From: GCA-958296115 sp965222445
GTDB lineage: Bacteria > Chloroflexota > Dehalococcoidia > Lucifugimonadales > CAJWER01
NCBI GenBank assembly: GCA_965222445.1
Contig: CBDCTY010000002.1
Span: 2,976,001 to 3,040,000 of the forward strand
Reading direction: 5' to 3'
DNA: 64,000 bases
In this document: positions 1 to 8,105 of the stretch, piece after piece
Layout: each line of letters opens with the position of its first letter
Position numbering within the stretch: position 1 is the stretch's first letter
The notes under the pieces: model-generated
Told to the model about the DNA's origin: nothing
Database searches by the model: none
Seen by the model: only the letters and a program-made list of their open reading frames with translations
Made by a program: the position numbers and the translations under genes

Positions 1-83
1 CGGCTCGACAAACCCGTCTCAGGGTCGGGCTTTCCATAATTCTCGACGCCGATATGTACGTCCGCAAAGTGGACTATCCGCAT
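1..83 (-). CDS. sbcD: SbcD/Mre11-type exonuclease, N-terminal fragment
   Basis: Only the first 27 codons lie in the window; the gene runs off the left edge. The peptide opens MRIVHFADVHIGVENYGKP, which carries the Asp-x-His metal-binding motif (D8, H10) of calcineurin-like nucleases of the SbcD/Mre11 family. These work with SbcC/Rad50 to process DNA ends and hairpins in the cytoplasm. The ATG at 83-81 lies 23 bp after vapC on the same strand. The identification rests on this short N-terminus alone, so another metallophosphoesterase is possible. Confidence 0.7.
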   Translation of the reverse strand, partial: MRIVHFADVHIGVENYGKPDPETGLSS

Positions 84-106
84 ATTCTCTTGGCGAGCGG
101 GGGCGG

Positions 107-541
107 CTAACGCAGCGGGTCGATGACCTGAAGGAAGGGGAAGCGGTAGAAATCCGTGTCGCGCGTGCAGATGCGGCTCACTCCGTGCTCGCGCATCAGC
201 ACCGCGGTGTGAAGATCGTGGACCATGTTGCCGCGGATATCCGGCAACTCCTCCAAGGTCTGTGACAGGACAGCGGCGTGACGGTCGGAGGCGGTCAGCA
301 GGGAGAAGCCGGGCGACTCCAGCAGCGCCGTGATGAAGCGCCGGCTATCCTGAGGGGTCCAGGGGGCTCGCAGGATAGCCGGGTGAGTGACGACTCGCAT
401 GAATTCGTAGCAGACATTCCAGGTCAGGAATGACGGCGACGGGTTACGGCGCGCCTCCTCAAGAAGGCTCAGGCAAGGATCGTGGAACTCGGAGTCTGCG
501 TTGGCTGCATAGATCAACACGTTCGTGTCGAAGGCCAGCAC
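107..541 (-). CDS. vapC: VapC-like PIN-domain toxin
   Basis: This 144-residue protein is the usual size for a type II toxin PIN-domain ribonuclease. It begins MLAFDTNVLIYAAN, with the first catalytic Asp at residue 5, and has further acidic residues at about E46 (NVCYEFMR), D109 (MVHDLHTA) and D127/D129 (TRDTDF), the usual Mg2+-binding cluster. The start is GTG at 541, one base after the stop of the upstream antitoxin gene, so the two are translationally coupled. Family knowledge predicts cleavage of tRNA or rRNA when VapB is lost; the RNA target cannot be read from sequence. Confidence 0.88.
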   Translation of the reverse strand: MLAFDTNVLIYAANADSEFHDPCLSLLEEARRNPSPSFLTWNVCYEFMRVVTHPAILRAPWTPQDSRRFITALLESPGFSLLTASDRHAAVLSQTLEELPDIRGNMVHDLHTAVLMREHGVSRICTRDTDFYRFPFLQVIDPLR

Positions 542-542
542 C

Positions 543-788
543 TCAAGCCTCTTCCATTACCCGGTACAACTCGTCCCTGTTGGACACGTCTACCAGCATC
601 GGGCCTCCGTGCCGCGTCGGCAGTGGGGGGAGTAGCAAGGGGCCTGCCGTGTAGCTTGCAGGCGGGCCGTCACGGAGGACGTGCCGGAGCCCGGCCTCTA
701 CAAGAGCGGACATGGTCGTCCCGCGCCTCGGGGCCTCCTCGCGCAGCCGCTGCATCACCGTGTCGTCTATGTTCAGTGTGGTCTTCAT
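543..788 (-). CDS. vapB: VapB-like ribbon-helix-helix antitoxin
   Basis: This 81-residue protein starts MKTTLNIDDTVMQRLREEA, typical of Arc/MetJ-type ribbon-helix-helix antitoxins. The C-terminal half (PPLPTRHGGPMLVDVSNRD, about residues 54-72) is the region that usually threads into the PIN toxin. An ATG at 788 is chosen over one four codons upstream because it begins exactly at the conserved RHH strand. It ends one base before vapC. Such antitoxins neutralise the toxin and repress their own promoter, which would lie in the 132-bp gap upstream. Confidence 0.85.
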   Translation of the reverse strand: MKTTLNIDDTVMQRLREEAPRRGTTMSALVEAGLRHVLRDGPPASYTAGPLLLPPLPTRHGGPMLVDVSNRDELYRVMEEA

Positions 789-920
789 ATGGCAAACCAT
801 ACAGCATGTATGGCTATATTGTCAACCAGAGGAAATTCCTCTTATCAAGTCCTACCACGATTCAATGGCTGAGGCCCAAGAAGCACCGGCGCAGATGAGG
901 CTGGGGCGCGACGCATCAAG

Positions 921-2258
921 TCACGTCAGCCGGCCGCGGAGGTCTTCAACCAATCCGTCTATAGGTACCCTGTCTTGAGCCATGGTGTCGCGGTCGCGGA
1001 TGGTGACGGCGCGGTCGTCGAGGGTGTCGAAGTCTACCGTGACGCACAGGGGTGTGCCGACCTCGTCCTGGCGCCTGTACCTACGGCCAATGCTCTGGGC
1101 GTCGTCGTACTGCACGAACCCGTCGATCGCGCCCGAGCGCCGGATGATGTCGTGCACCTCGTGCGCCGTGGGCGTGAGCCGCTCGTTGCGGCTGAGGGGC
1201 AGAACGGCTGCCTTGACGGGCGCGAGGGTGGGGTGGAGCTTCAGCACGACGCGGGTCTCAGCCTTGCCCTTCGCACTTACGCTCTCCTCCTCGGTGTAGG
1301 CGTCCACCAGGAAGGCCATCACGGCGCGGTCCACGCCCGCGGACGGCTCGATCACGTATGGCACGATGTGCTCATGGGCCTCGTCGTCGAAATACGCGAG
1401 GCGCTCTCCCGAAGCCTCCGCGTGGGCGCGCAGGTCGAAATCGGTGCGGTTGGCGATGCCCTGTATCTCGCCCCAGCCCCAGGGGAACCGGTACTCGACG
1501 TCGGTAGTGGCCTTCGAGTAGTGAGAGAGCTCGTCGGGCTCGTGGGGCCGGAGCCGGAGCCGGTCCTCGTCCAGGCCAAGCGACGTATACCAGGCCGCGC
1601 AGTCGGCGATCCATCTCTCGTGCCAAGCCTCGTCCTCACCCGGCTCGACGAAGAACTCAATCTCCATCATCTCGAACTCGCGCGTCCGGAATATGAAATT
1701 GCCGGTCGTGATCTCGTTGCGGAACGCCTTGCCTATCTGAGCGATACCGAAGGGCGGCTTGCGCCGCGAGGCGGTGGCCGCGGTGTTGAAGTTGACGAAG
1801 ATGCCCTGGGCCGTCTCGGGCCTGAGGAAGGTGAGGCTCCCTTCGTCCTGCACCGGGCCGAGATGGGTCGTGAGCATCTGGTTGAACTGGCGCGGCTCCG
1901 TCAGCTCGCCTCCGCAGTCGGGGCAGACGGGCTCCTCCAGCTGGTCCGCCCGCCAGCGCTGGCGGCAGCTCTTGCAGTCCACCAGCGGGTCCGAAAAGTG
2001 GTCGGCGTGCCCGCTGGCCCGCCACACGTCAGGGTGCATCAGGATGGAGGCGTCGAGGCCGATCATGTCGTCGCGGCCCCAGACGAAGTGCTTCCACCAC
2101 GCCCGCTTCACGTTGTTCTTCAGCTCGACGCCCAGCGGCCCGTAGTCCCAGGTGCTCGCCAGGCCGCCGTATATCTCGCTGCTCTGGAACAGGAATCCCC
2201 TGCGCTTGCAGAGGGACGTCAGTGTGGTCAGATCGAGGTCAGTTTGTGTATCGGTCAA
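921..2258 (-). CDS. glyS: Glycyl-tRNA synthetase (single-subunit, dimeric type)
   Basis: This 445-residue class II synthetase charges tRNA-Gly with glycine. Motif 1 lies around GLASTWDYGPLG (residues 27-38). A zinc-binding pair of CxxC elements follows (CKSCRQRW and CPDCGGE, about 97-123). Motif 2 surrounds FRNEITTGNFIFRTREFEM (178-196), and motif 3 is near SAGVDRAVMAFL. The C-terminal hundred residues form the anticodon-binding domain. It is the archaeal/eukaryal-like alpha2 form, not the alpha2beta2 GlyQ/GlyS form. The start is a TTG at 2258 with only a weak ribosome site, so the start is uncertain. No T-box specifier was recognised upstream. Confidence 0.95.
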   Translation of the reverse strand: MTDTQTDLDLTTLTSLCKRRGFLFQSSEIYGGLASTWDYGPLGVELKNNVKRAWWKHFVWGRDDMIGLDASILMHPDVWRASGHADHFSDPLVDCKSCRQRWRADQLEEPVCPDCGGELTEPRQFNQMLTTHLGPVQDEGSLTFLRPETAQGIFVNFNTAATASRRKPPFGIAQIGKAFRNEITTGNFIFRTREFEMMEIEFFVEPGEDEAWHERWIADCAAWYTSLGLDEDRLRLRPHEPDELSHYSKATTDVEYRFPWGWGEIQGIANRTDFDLRAHAEASGERLAYFDDEAHEHIVPYVIEPSAGVDRAVMAFLVDAYTEEESVSAKGKAETRVVLKLHPTLAPVKAAVLPLSRNERLTPTAHEVHDIIRRSGAIDGFVQYDDAQSIGRRYRRQDEVGTPLCVTVDFDTLDDRAVTIRDRDTMAQDRVPIDGLVEDLRGRLT

Positions 2259-2488
2259 TTCACACTCGCAGTCGTGGAGGGATTGCGCTCAATACGCGAC
2301 TCCAATCATACAGGAAGGGGCTGGGGTGAATCGAACCATCCCCCCGCACATATGGAAGAGCTTGGATGTGGGGCACACCTCACCACGCTGCAAGTTACGG
2401 TGAGCCGCCCCGTCCCCTAGGTCCTTCGCGTTGCTCAGGACGACAGTGGTGAGAACGGTGCTGGCAATTCCACTCGAAAGGGATTAGG

Positions 2489-3547
2489 CTAGCCGCCCTT
2501 CGCGCCCGTGATGTCCCTTCGCTGGAAGACGAAGAAAGCGGCCGCCGCCAGCGCTGCCGTATACGCCAGCAGAATTAGGAACGCCTGCAGTGTGTCCGAC
2601 GTCATCTGCTCGGAAGGGACCCCGCTCCCCGAGATCTCCACCTCGACGAGGGACACCTGCATCCACTTGTCCACGTTAGTGCCCAGCAGCACCTCCGAGA
2701 TGTTGTCGAACCACTCGAAGTTCCTGAGCAGGGGAACGAATATCAGCTCGACGACGAAATACCCCATGCCAATGGACATGCCCGCAGCCGAGGACTGGGT
2801 CAGCACGGTCAGGAAGGCGGCGAGGGCGACGTAGGGGGCCAGACCGTAGACCGCCTTGCCGAACGTCACGGCAGCGTCGCCCCAGCTTCCGGAGTCCGCC
2901 AGCCCTCCAGACTCGGCCGGGGGTATGACCGCGGCGAGGACGCTGGACACGGCTGCCGCCGCGCTCAGGACCAGGAATCCAGCGGCGCTAAGGAGCATGA
3001 GCAGGACGAGCTTCGACGAGAGGAGCTGCCATCGTCCCGTGCCCCTGGTCAGCGCCGTTCTGAGCGTCCCCCAGCCGTACTCGGTCCCCAGCGCCGACGC
3101 CGTGAGGATCAGGACCAGGAAGGCGGCAATGTCGAACAGGCCGCTGATGGTATTGGGGATCGCGCTCGGCAGCGCGAAACCCTTGCGAATTTCATCGCGT
3201 GCCTGGGTACCGGAACAGTTCTCGCGGAACAGCTCAACGTCAGCCAGAAATTCCCGCCTCTGATCTTCGGAGAGTTGCTCGATACCTTCAGGTGTTTGGC
3301 CATTCACAATCTCGGCGCACGTTGTCGATACGGATATGGTCTCGCCGTCTTGCTCATAGGTCGTGCCTACCGAGCTGGTCCCGCCGGACATGAGCCCCTG
3401 CAGTCCCTCGTTGTGATAGACGGCGTAGCTGACCCACAGGCCGATCTGCGCGAGGACGACGGCGACGGCCAGCAGTATCCACGGCTGCCATCTCCGCCGA
3501 AGCTTGTACCACTCCCAGACCGTGAGGCGCAGCACGTGGGCGATCAT
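2489..3547 (-). CDS. ABC-2 type transporter permease
   Basis: This 352-residue membrane protein has one N-terminal helix (residues 21-43), a large extracytoplasmic loop to about 130, and then five more hydrophobic segments (135-155, 175-200, 230-255, 262-282 and 325-345). That is the architecture of ABC-2 permeases working with DrrA/NatA-type ATPases. The ATPase gene lies two genes upstream on the same strand (3806-4726), and the ATG at 3547 overlaps the stop of the intervening HicB-like gene by four bases. The substrate is unknown. Confidence 0.85.
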   Translation of the reverse strand: MIAHVLRLTVWEWYKLRRRWQPWILLAVAVVLAQIGLWVSYAVYHNEGLQGLMSGGTSSVGTTYEQDGETISVSTTCAEIVNGQTPEGIEQLSEDQRREFLADVELFRENCSGTQARDEIRKGFALPSAIPNTISGLFDIAAFLVLILTASALGTEYGWGTLRTALTRGTGRWQLLSSKLVLLMLLSAAGFLVLSAAAAVSSVLAAVIPPAESGGLADSGSWGDAAVTFGKAVYGLAPYVALAAFLTVLTQSSAAGMSIGMGYFVVELIFVPLLRNFEWFDNISEVLLGTNVDKWMQVSLVEVEISGSGVPSEQMTSDTLQAFLILLAYTAALAAAAFFVFQRRDITGAKGG

Positions 3548-3753
3548 CTGAAAAGAGCCTCCGCGACGCCGGGAAGGGGGTCGCCATGCTCAAGGCACGA
3601 CTCCACGATCTTGCGGGCGAGCCCATGAGCGATCTCCCCAGCTTCCGTGATGCTGCGTCCCTCCGCAACGAGGCCCGGCACATCGGGGCTCGTGGCAAGG
3701 AACCCGTCCTTGCCCAACGGCTCAATGTGCAATCGCATGGACACCTTGCTCAT
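3544..3753 (-). CDS. HicB-like antitoxin fold protein, orphan
   Basis: The 69-residue product (from ATG 3753) reads MSKVSMRLHIEPLGKDGFLA and continues with SPDVPGLVAEGRSITEA, the compact HicB fold that resembles partial RNase H. It lacks an obvious C-terminal DNA-binding extension, and no HicA double-stranded-RNA-binding toxin gene is adjacent. It lies between the two subunit genes of an ABC-2 transporter and overlaps the permease start by ATGA, so it is co-translated with it. It may be an orphan antitoxin or a domesticated subunit; the sequence does not decide. An alternative upstream start (3786) would add 11 residues with no family similarity. Confidence 0.7.
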   Translation of the reverse strand: MSKVSMRLHIEPLGKDGFLATSPDVPGLVAEGRSITEAGEIAHGLARKIVESCLEHGDPLPGVAEALFR

Positions 3754-3805
3754 GGATGCATTGTCCTTCCCGAAGGCGAACCACACGCGCGCAGGCTAGG
3801 CTCCA

Positions 3806-4726
3806 TCATTCCGTCTCACCATCCTCGGCGCCCGTCACCTCTAGGAAGTACTCCTCGAGCGAGGTCTGGACGGGCGATAGCTCGGAGACGTAGACTTCAG
3901 CGCGGCTCAGGGCGGCTGTCAGCTCCCATGACCGCTCGTGCGGCGCGGACACCATGAGGGAGCCGTCCTTCGACATCACGTCTTCTACCCAGTCCAGGGC
4001 CGTGAGGATTTCGACCGCCCTGGCGTCGTCAGTAGTGCTGGCACGAATCTGCTCACGACCGCGCGACTGGATGAGCTCGGATACCTCGCCCTGGGCGATC
4101 AGCCTGCCCCTGGACAGTATGGTCACGCTGTCGCAGACCTGCTCTACCTCATTGAGGAGGTGGCTGGACAGCAGCACCGTTCTCCCACCGGTCCCCAGGC
4201 TGCGTATCAGCTCCCGTATCTCGGCCATGCCCTCCGGGTCCATGCCGTTGGTCGGCTCGTCCAGGAACAGAAGCTCCGGCTCGCCGAGCAGGGCGTAGGC
4301 GATGCCCAGGCGTTGCTTCATGCCGAGAGAGTAGGTCTGGAACCGGCTGTCGGCCCGTGACAAGAGGCCGACCCTGTCGAGAAGCGCGTCGATCTCGGAG
4401 GGTGCCCCACGGCCCGATATGCCCTGGAAATACGCTAGGTTCCTGCGCCCCGACAGGTACGGGTAGAAGGACGGCGTCTCCACAATTGCGCCCACGCGAC
4501 GCAACGCGTCCTCGTGCCGGCTCGTCGAGCCGAACAGGCTGAAGGTGCCCGAGCTTGGCCTGACTAGGCCGAGCAGCATACCCATGGTGGTCGTCTTGCC
4601 CGATCCGTTCGGACCGAGGAGGCCGTAGACGTGGCCCCGCAGCACCTCCATCGACAGCCCGTCGACCGCCGAGATCTTGCCGTAACGTTTGCTCAGGCCC
4701 TCGGTCTGGATGACGAGATCGTTCAC
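3806..4726 (-). CDS. ABC transporter ATP-binding protein (ABC-2 partner)
   Basis: This is a 306-residue cytoplasmic ATPase. The Walker A motif is GPNGSGKTT (residues 38-46), the signature is YSLGMKQRLGIA (about 133-144), and Walker B is LLFLDEPTNGMDPEG (154-168), followed by the switch histidine in LLSSHLL. The last 80 residues form the C-terminal extension common in the NatA/DrrA-type exporters. It pairs with the permease at 2489-3547, with the HicB-like gene between them. The family exports lipids, drugs or peptides; the cargo is not evident here. Confidence 0.9.
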   Translation of the reverse strand: MNDLVIQTEGLSKRYGKISAVDGLSMEVLRGHVYGLLGPNGSGKTTTMGMLLGLVRPSSGTFSLFGSTSRHEDALRRVGAIVETPSFYPYLSGRRNLAYFQGISGRGAPSEIDALLDRVGLLSRADSRFQTYSLGMKQRLGIAYALLGEPELLFLDEPTNGMDPEGMAEIRELIRSLGTGGRTVLLSSHLLNEVEQVCDSVTILSRGRLIAQGEVSELIQSRGREQIRASTTDDARAVEILTALDWVEDVMSKDGSLMVSAPHERSWELTAALSRAEVYVSELSPVQTSLEEYFLEVTGAEDGETE

Positions 4727-4775
4727 TACCTGCCGGCCTCTACGAGCCTCGGTGTAATGCCAGCGTTCCCCACGC

Positions 4776-5027
4776 TTAGCGTCCGCCTCCCGGAGCAGCC
4801 ACTTGTTCTGAAGTCTCGGTCCGTGCTCTCGGAATACGCTCGAACGCTCCCTCGAACATGCCCTCGAGCCGGGTCTGGCCTTCCTTCAGCTTAGAAAGGT
4901 CGGCCTCGATCCTCTCGAACCGGCCCTCCATCTGCTCGAACCGCCTGTCCATCCGGTCGGACAACCACTTGAGCGTACCGAATAGAGCTACAGCAAGGGC
5001 TATGATGCCCATGAGCTCGGGCGTCAT
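4776..5027 (-). CDS. Small membrane-anchored coiled-coil protein
   Basis: From the ATG at 5027 the product is 83 residues: MTPELMGIIALAVALFGTLK forms one N-terminal transmembrane helix. Heptad-like charged repeats follow (RRFEQMEGRFERIEADLSKL, about residues 28-47), predicted to be a coiled coil, and the C-terminus is polar. Similar small single-helix coiled-coil proteins are widespread and mostly uncharacterised. It lies between the ABC ATPase and the pyrophosphatase on the same strand. An upstream in-frame start exists, but the chosen ATG begins right at the membrane helix. Confidence 0.6.
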   Translation of the reverse strand: MTPELMGIIALAVALFGTLKWLSDRMDRRFEQMEGRFERIEADLSKLKEGQTRLEGMFEGAFERIPRARTETSEQVAAPGGGR

Positions 5028-5058
5028 GCTTGAACGTCCTCCGCCTCCAAGTCCTATC

Positions 5059-7113
5059 CTACAGGAACAACGGTGCGAAGACCAAGGCAACGATGGACAT
5101 GAGCTTGATCAGGATGTTGAGGGCCGGGCCGGACGTGTCCTTGAACGGATCGCCCACGGTGTCGCCGACGACCGCCGCCGAGTGCTGCTCGGAGCCCTTG
5201 CCGCCGTGATGCCCGGCCTCGACGTATTTCTTGGCGTTGTCCCACGCGCCACCCGCGTTCGCCATCATGATGGCGAGGAGGAATCCGGTAGCTATGGCGC
5301 CTATGAGCAGCCCCGCCAGCGCCTCGGGGCCGAGAATCGCGCCGACGGCGATGGGGGCTATCACGGCGAGCACGCCGGGAAGAACCATCTCGCGCATCGC
5401 GCCCTGGGTGCTGATGTCCACCGCCCTGGCGTAGTCTGCCGGGGCAGTGCCCTCCATCAGACCCTCGATCTCTCGGAACTGGCGGCGCACCTCGTTGATC
5501 ATCGCGTTCGCCGCCCGGCCCACAGCTTGCATAGTGAGAGCCGCGAACAGGAACGGCATGATGCTCCCGACGAGCAGGCCCATGAGGACGTTCACGTCCT
5601 GCAGGTCGAAGGACTCCACGCCCGTCGCCTGGGAGTAGGCCGCCATCAGCGCCAGGGCCGTCAGCACCGCCGAGCCTATGGCGAAGCCCTTGCCCGTCGC
5701 CGCTGTCGTGTTGCCCAGCGAGTCCAGGGCGTCCGTCCGCTCGCGCACCTCCGGACCGAGGTGCGCCTGCTCCGCGATTCCCCCCGCGTTGTCGGCGACC
5801 GGGCCGTAGGCGTCGGTCGCCAGCGTGATGCCTAGGGTCGAAAGCATCCCCACTGCCGCCAGGGCGACGCCGTAGGTGCCCGCCAGCTCGTTGGTCAGCC
5901 ACATGGCTATTACGATGACGACGCCCGGTATGAGGGTGCTGATCATGCCGAGGCCGATGCCGGAGATGATCACGGTCGCCGGGCCCGTCTCTGACTGGGC
6001 CGCGATGTCCTTGGTGAAGCGGAATTCGTAGGAGGTATAGACTTCCGAGGAGGTCCCGATGATCTGCCCCGCAACCAGCCCGGTGAGGATTACCCAGAAC
6101 AACTCGAAGGGCAGGCCCATTACCTGGATGGCGACCCCCGAGCCGATCAGTATCAGGACTCCGGCGCCGAATATGCCGGTGCGCAGCGTCCAGAGGAGGC
6201 GCCCCATGTCGGCGCCCTCCTTCGTTCTGACTAGGAAGGTGCCCAGGATCGAGGCTATGATGCCCATGGCGGCCACGAGGATGGGCAGGGTGAACATGGC
6301 CGCGTCGTAGTTGGCCTTGACGTCGCTGATGTCGCCGAGCTTGAGGAAGGACGCGCCCACCGCAGCCAGTGCGACGGTTGCGATTATCGAGCCCACGTAC
6401 GACTCGAAGAGGTCGGCGCCCATGCCCGCCACGTCGCCCACATTGTCGCCCACGTTGTCGGCCACCGTGGCCGGGTTGCGCGGGTCGTCCTCGGGAATTC
6501 CCGCCTCGACCTTGCCAACCAGGTCCGCGCCCACGTCGGCGGCCTTGGTATATATGCCGCCGCCTACCCTGGCAAACAGCGCGATGGACGATGCGCCGAA
6601 CCCGAATCCGGCGACGATGTTGACGTCCTTGAATATCAGGTAGATTGCGGTCATCCCAATCAGGCCGATGCTCACGACCGAGACTCCCATGACCGCGCCG
6701 CTGTTGAATGCGACTTTGAGCGCCGCGTTCAGCCCCTGTTGGGCCTTGACTACGGTGCGCGAGTTGGCCCGTATGGCGATGCTCATGCCGATGAAGCCCG
6801 CGAGCCCGGACCCAATCGCGCCCACAAGGTACGCTATGGCCGTCGCGGGCACAGTCCGGCCTTCGTGCGCATCAATCCGGCCGAGCAGGTCGTAGTCGAT
6901 GAGGGTGGCCAGCACCGCGAACATGATGACGACGAATATCGCGAGGAGCCTGTATTCCCGCGACAGGAAGGCCATCGCGCCCTCCTGTATGGCGCGACCT
7001 ATGAACTGGATCGTCTCGCTGCCCTTGTCCTGCCGGAGGATGTCGAGCGCGCGGAGCAGGGCGAATACCAGTCCGATTGCGGCGGCCGCGAAGGCCAAGA
7101 TGAAGATGATCAC
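5059..7113 (-). CDS. hppA: Membrane-bound ion-translocating pyrophosphatase
   Basis: The 684-residue integral membrane enzyme hydrolyses pyrophosphate and pumps cations outward. The PPi-Mg site motifs are present: DDPRNPATVADNVGDNVGD, DAYGPVADNAGGIAEQ and GDTVGDPFKDTSGP. Sequence GNTTAATGKG carries Ala, not Lys, at the position that separates K+-dependent from K+-independent enzymes, so K+ dependence is predicted. The Glu in GADLFESYVG sits at the gate position known from Na+-pumping members, so Na+ (or Na+/H+) transport is plausible. The start is a GTG at 7113 behind GGAGAGG; an ATG at 7191 would add a polar, unconserved leader. Confidence 0.93.
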   Translation of the reverse strand: MIIFILAFAAAAIGLVFALLRALDILRQDKGSETIQFIGRAIQEGAMAFLSREYRLLAIFVVIMFAVLATLIDYDLLGRIDAHEGRTVPATAIAYLVGAIGSGLAGFIGMSIAIRANSRTVVKAQQGLNAALKVAFNSGAVMGVSVVSIGLIGMTAIYLIFKDVNIVAGFGFGASSIALFARVGGGIYTKAADVGADLVGKVEAGIPEDDPRNPATVADNVGDNVGDVAGMGADLFESYVGSIIATVALAAVGASFLKLGDISDVKANYDAAMFTLPILVAAMGIIASILGTFLVRTKEGADMGRLLWTLRTGIFGAGVLILIGSGVAIQVMGLPFELFWVILTGLVAGQIIGTSSEVYTSYEFRFTKDIAAQSETGPATVIISGIGLGMISTLIPGVVIVIAMWLTNELAGTYGVALAAVGMLSTLGITLATDAYGPVADNAGGIAEQAHLGPEVRERTDALDSLGNTTAATGKGFAIGSAVLTALALMAAYSQATGVESFDLQDVNVLMGLLVGSIMPFLFAALTMQAVGRAANAMINEVRRQFREIEGLMEGTAPADYARAVDISTQGAMREMVLPGVLAVIAPIAVGAILGPEALAGLLIGAIATGFLLAIMMANAGGAWDNAKKYVEAGHHGGKGSEQHSAAVVGDTVGDPFKDTSGPALNILIKLMSIVALVFAPLFL

Positions 7114-7287
7114 TCTAGCCTCTCCATGAAAAAGCCTCCCCACGGCGGGAGGCCGTATTGTGCGGGAAGCCCCGCTCTCTCGACGGCTCAAAGCCTAGCA
7201 TAATCATCCACATGTCGCTAGTGTAGGACTCTCCCGCACGGCAGCGGCACTCACCGGATGCTTCATGGCGGGAGACTTACGCCAGCG

Positions 7288-8058
7288 CTATTCCGAAACC
7301 GCTATCCTGCGGTCGCCCAGAGGCTGCGCGGGGCGGTTGTTCGTTCCGCCGCCAGTTAGGGCGGCAATCTGCCTGACCTGTTCCTGCGACACCTCCTCGA
7401 TTTCGGACATGACCAGCCACTCTACGCGTTCGGTGCACGGCGGTGTCGTCAGTGAGCCTGCGTAACTGTAGTGGCCGTGTTGCGCGGGAAGGTAGCCGCT
7501 GGGATCCAGCAGCGAGGCGGGTTCGAGGGTTTCGCTCGGTTGCGGCGCGGCGTCGATCATCGCCTGGATAGCCGGGTTCTCTTCGCCCAGCCTGTACAGA
7601 ACGCCTACTACCGCGATTTCGCCGGACTCCCCTTTATGGACCAGATGCATTTCCAGCGCGAAGCTCCTGCCATCGATGGAATGTTCGCTGGGATTGTGAG
7701 GGTGCGCCTCTATGAGCGTGTATTCGCGCTCTTGAAGGCGCATACGGCTGTTCCCGTGCGTGACCTTGACGAACTTGCCGGTGTTGGTCAGATGTCTCCC
7801 GTCGCGGCTGTACGTAAACGATAGCGCCGAAGCGTCACCTGGGAGGTAGCCTGCAATGTTCACGGGGGACTGGCGCTTGCCCTCGGAGCAGCTCAAATAC
7901 TTGTCGGAAAGGCTGCCCCAAGTCGCCGGCCCGCCCTCGCCCGAATACCCCCATTCCACCGGAGCGCCCGCGTGTCCGCCATCGGACGTCTGGTTACACG
8001 CCATGATCAATGCCAGTGCAATGAGCAGCGCCACGAGTGCCGTGCCGGTATTCAACAT
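7288..8058 (-). CDS. Alpha-class carbonic anhydrase, lipoprotein
   Basis: This 256-residue protein has a signal peptide ending in a lipobox-like LIMAC (Cys near residue 20), so it is likely anchored outside the membrane. The enzyme body shows QSPVNI, then the zinc histidines in AHPHNPSEH (two His) and EMHLVH (third His), and YAGSLTTPPC near the C-terminus, all diagnostic of alpha carbonic anhydrase. It interconverts CO2 and bicarbonate. The usual FHFHW segment reads AHPHN here, an unusual substitution near the metal site. The start ATG 8058 has AAGGA upstream. It is downstream of a DppB permease gene on the same strand. Confidence 0.92.
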   Translation of the reverse strand: MLNTGTALVALLIALALIMACNQTSDGGHAGAPVEWGYSGEGGPATWGSLSDKYLSCSEGKRQSPVNIAGYLPGDASALSFTYSRDGRHLTNTGKFVKVTHGNSRMRLQEREYTLIEAHPHNPSEHSIDGRSFALEMHLVHKGESGEIAVVGVLYRLGEENPAIQAMIDAAPQPSETLEPASLLDPSGYLPAQHGHYSYAGSLTTPPCTERVEWLVMSEIEEVSQEQVRQIAALTGGGTNNRPAQPLGDRRIAVSE

Positions 8059-8105
8059 GGAGTCCTTACTGGTGGTCAGCTTTTCTTGTGGTCTCCTGAC
8101 CGCGG

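Noticed and set aside
2318..2345. tRNA-like T-arm (GGTTCGATT on the minus strand)
   Set aside because: The bases flanking the loop do not pair as a five-base stem and no acceptor, D or anticodon arms could be built around it.
975..2420. Long open frame on the plus strand opposite glyS
   Set aside because: It is the antisense of a highly conserved synthetase in GC-rich DNA; the protein has no family-like motif and no ribosome site.
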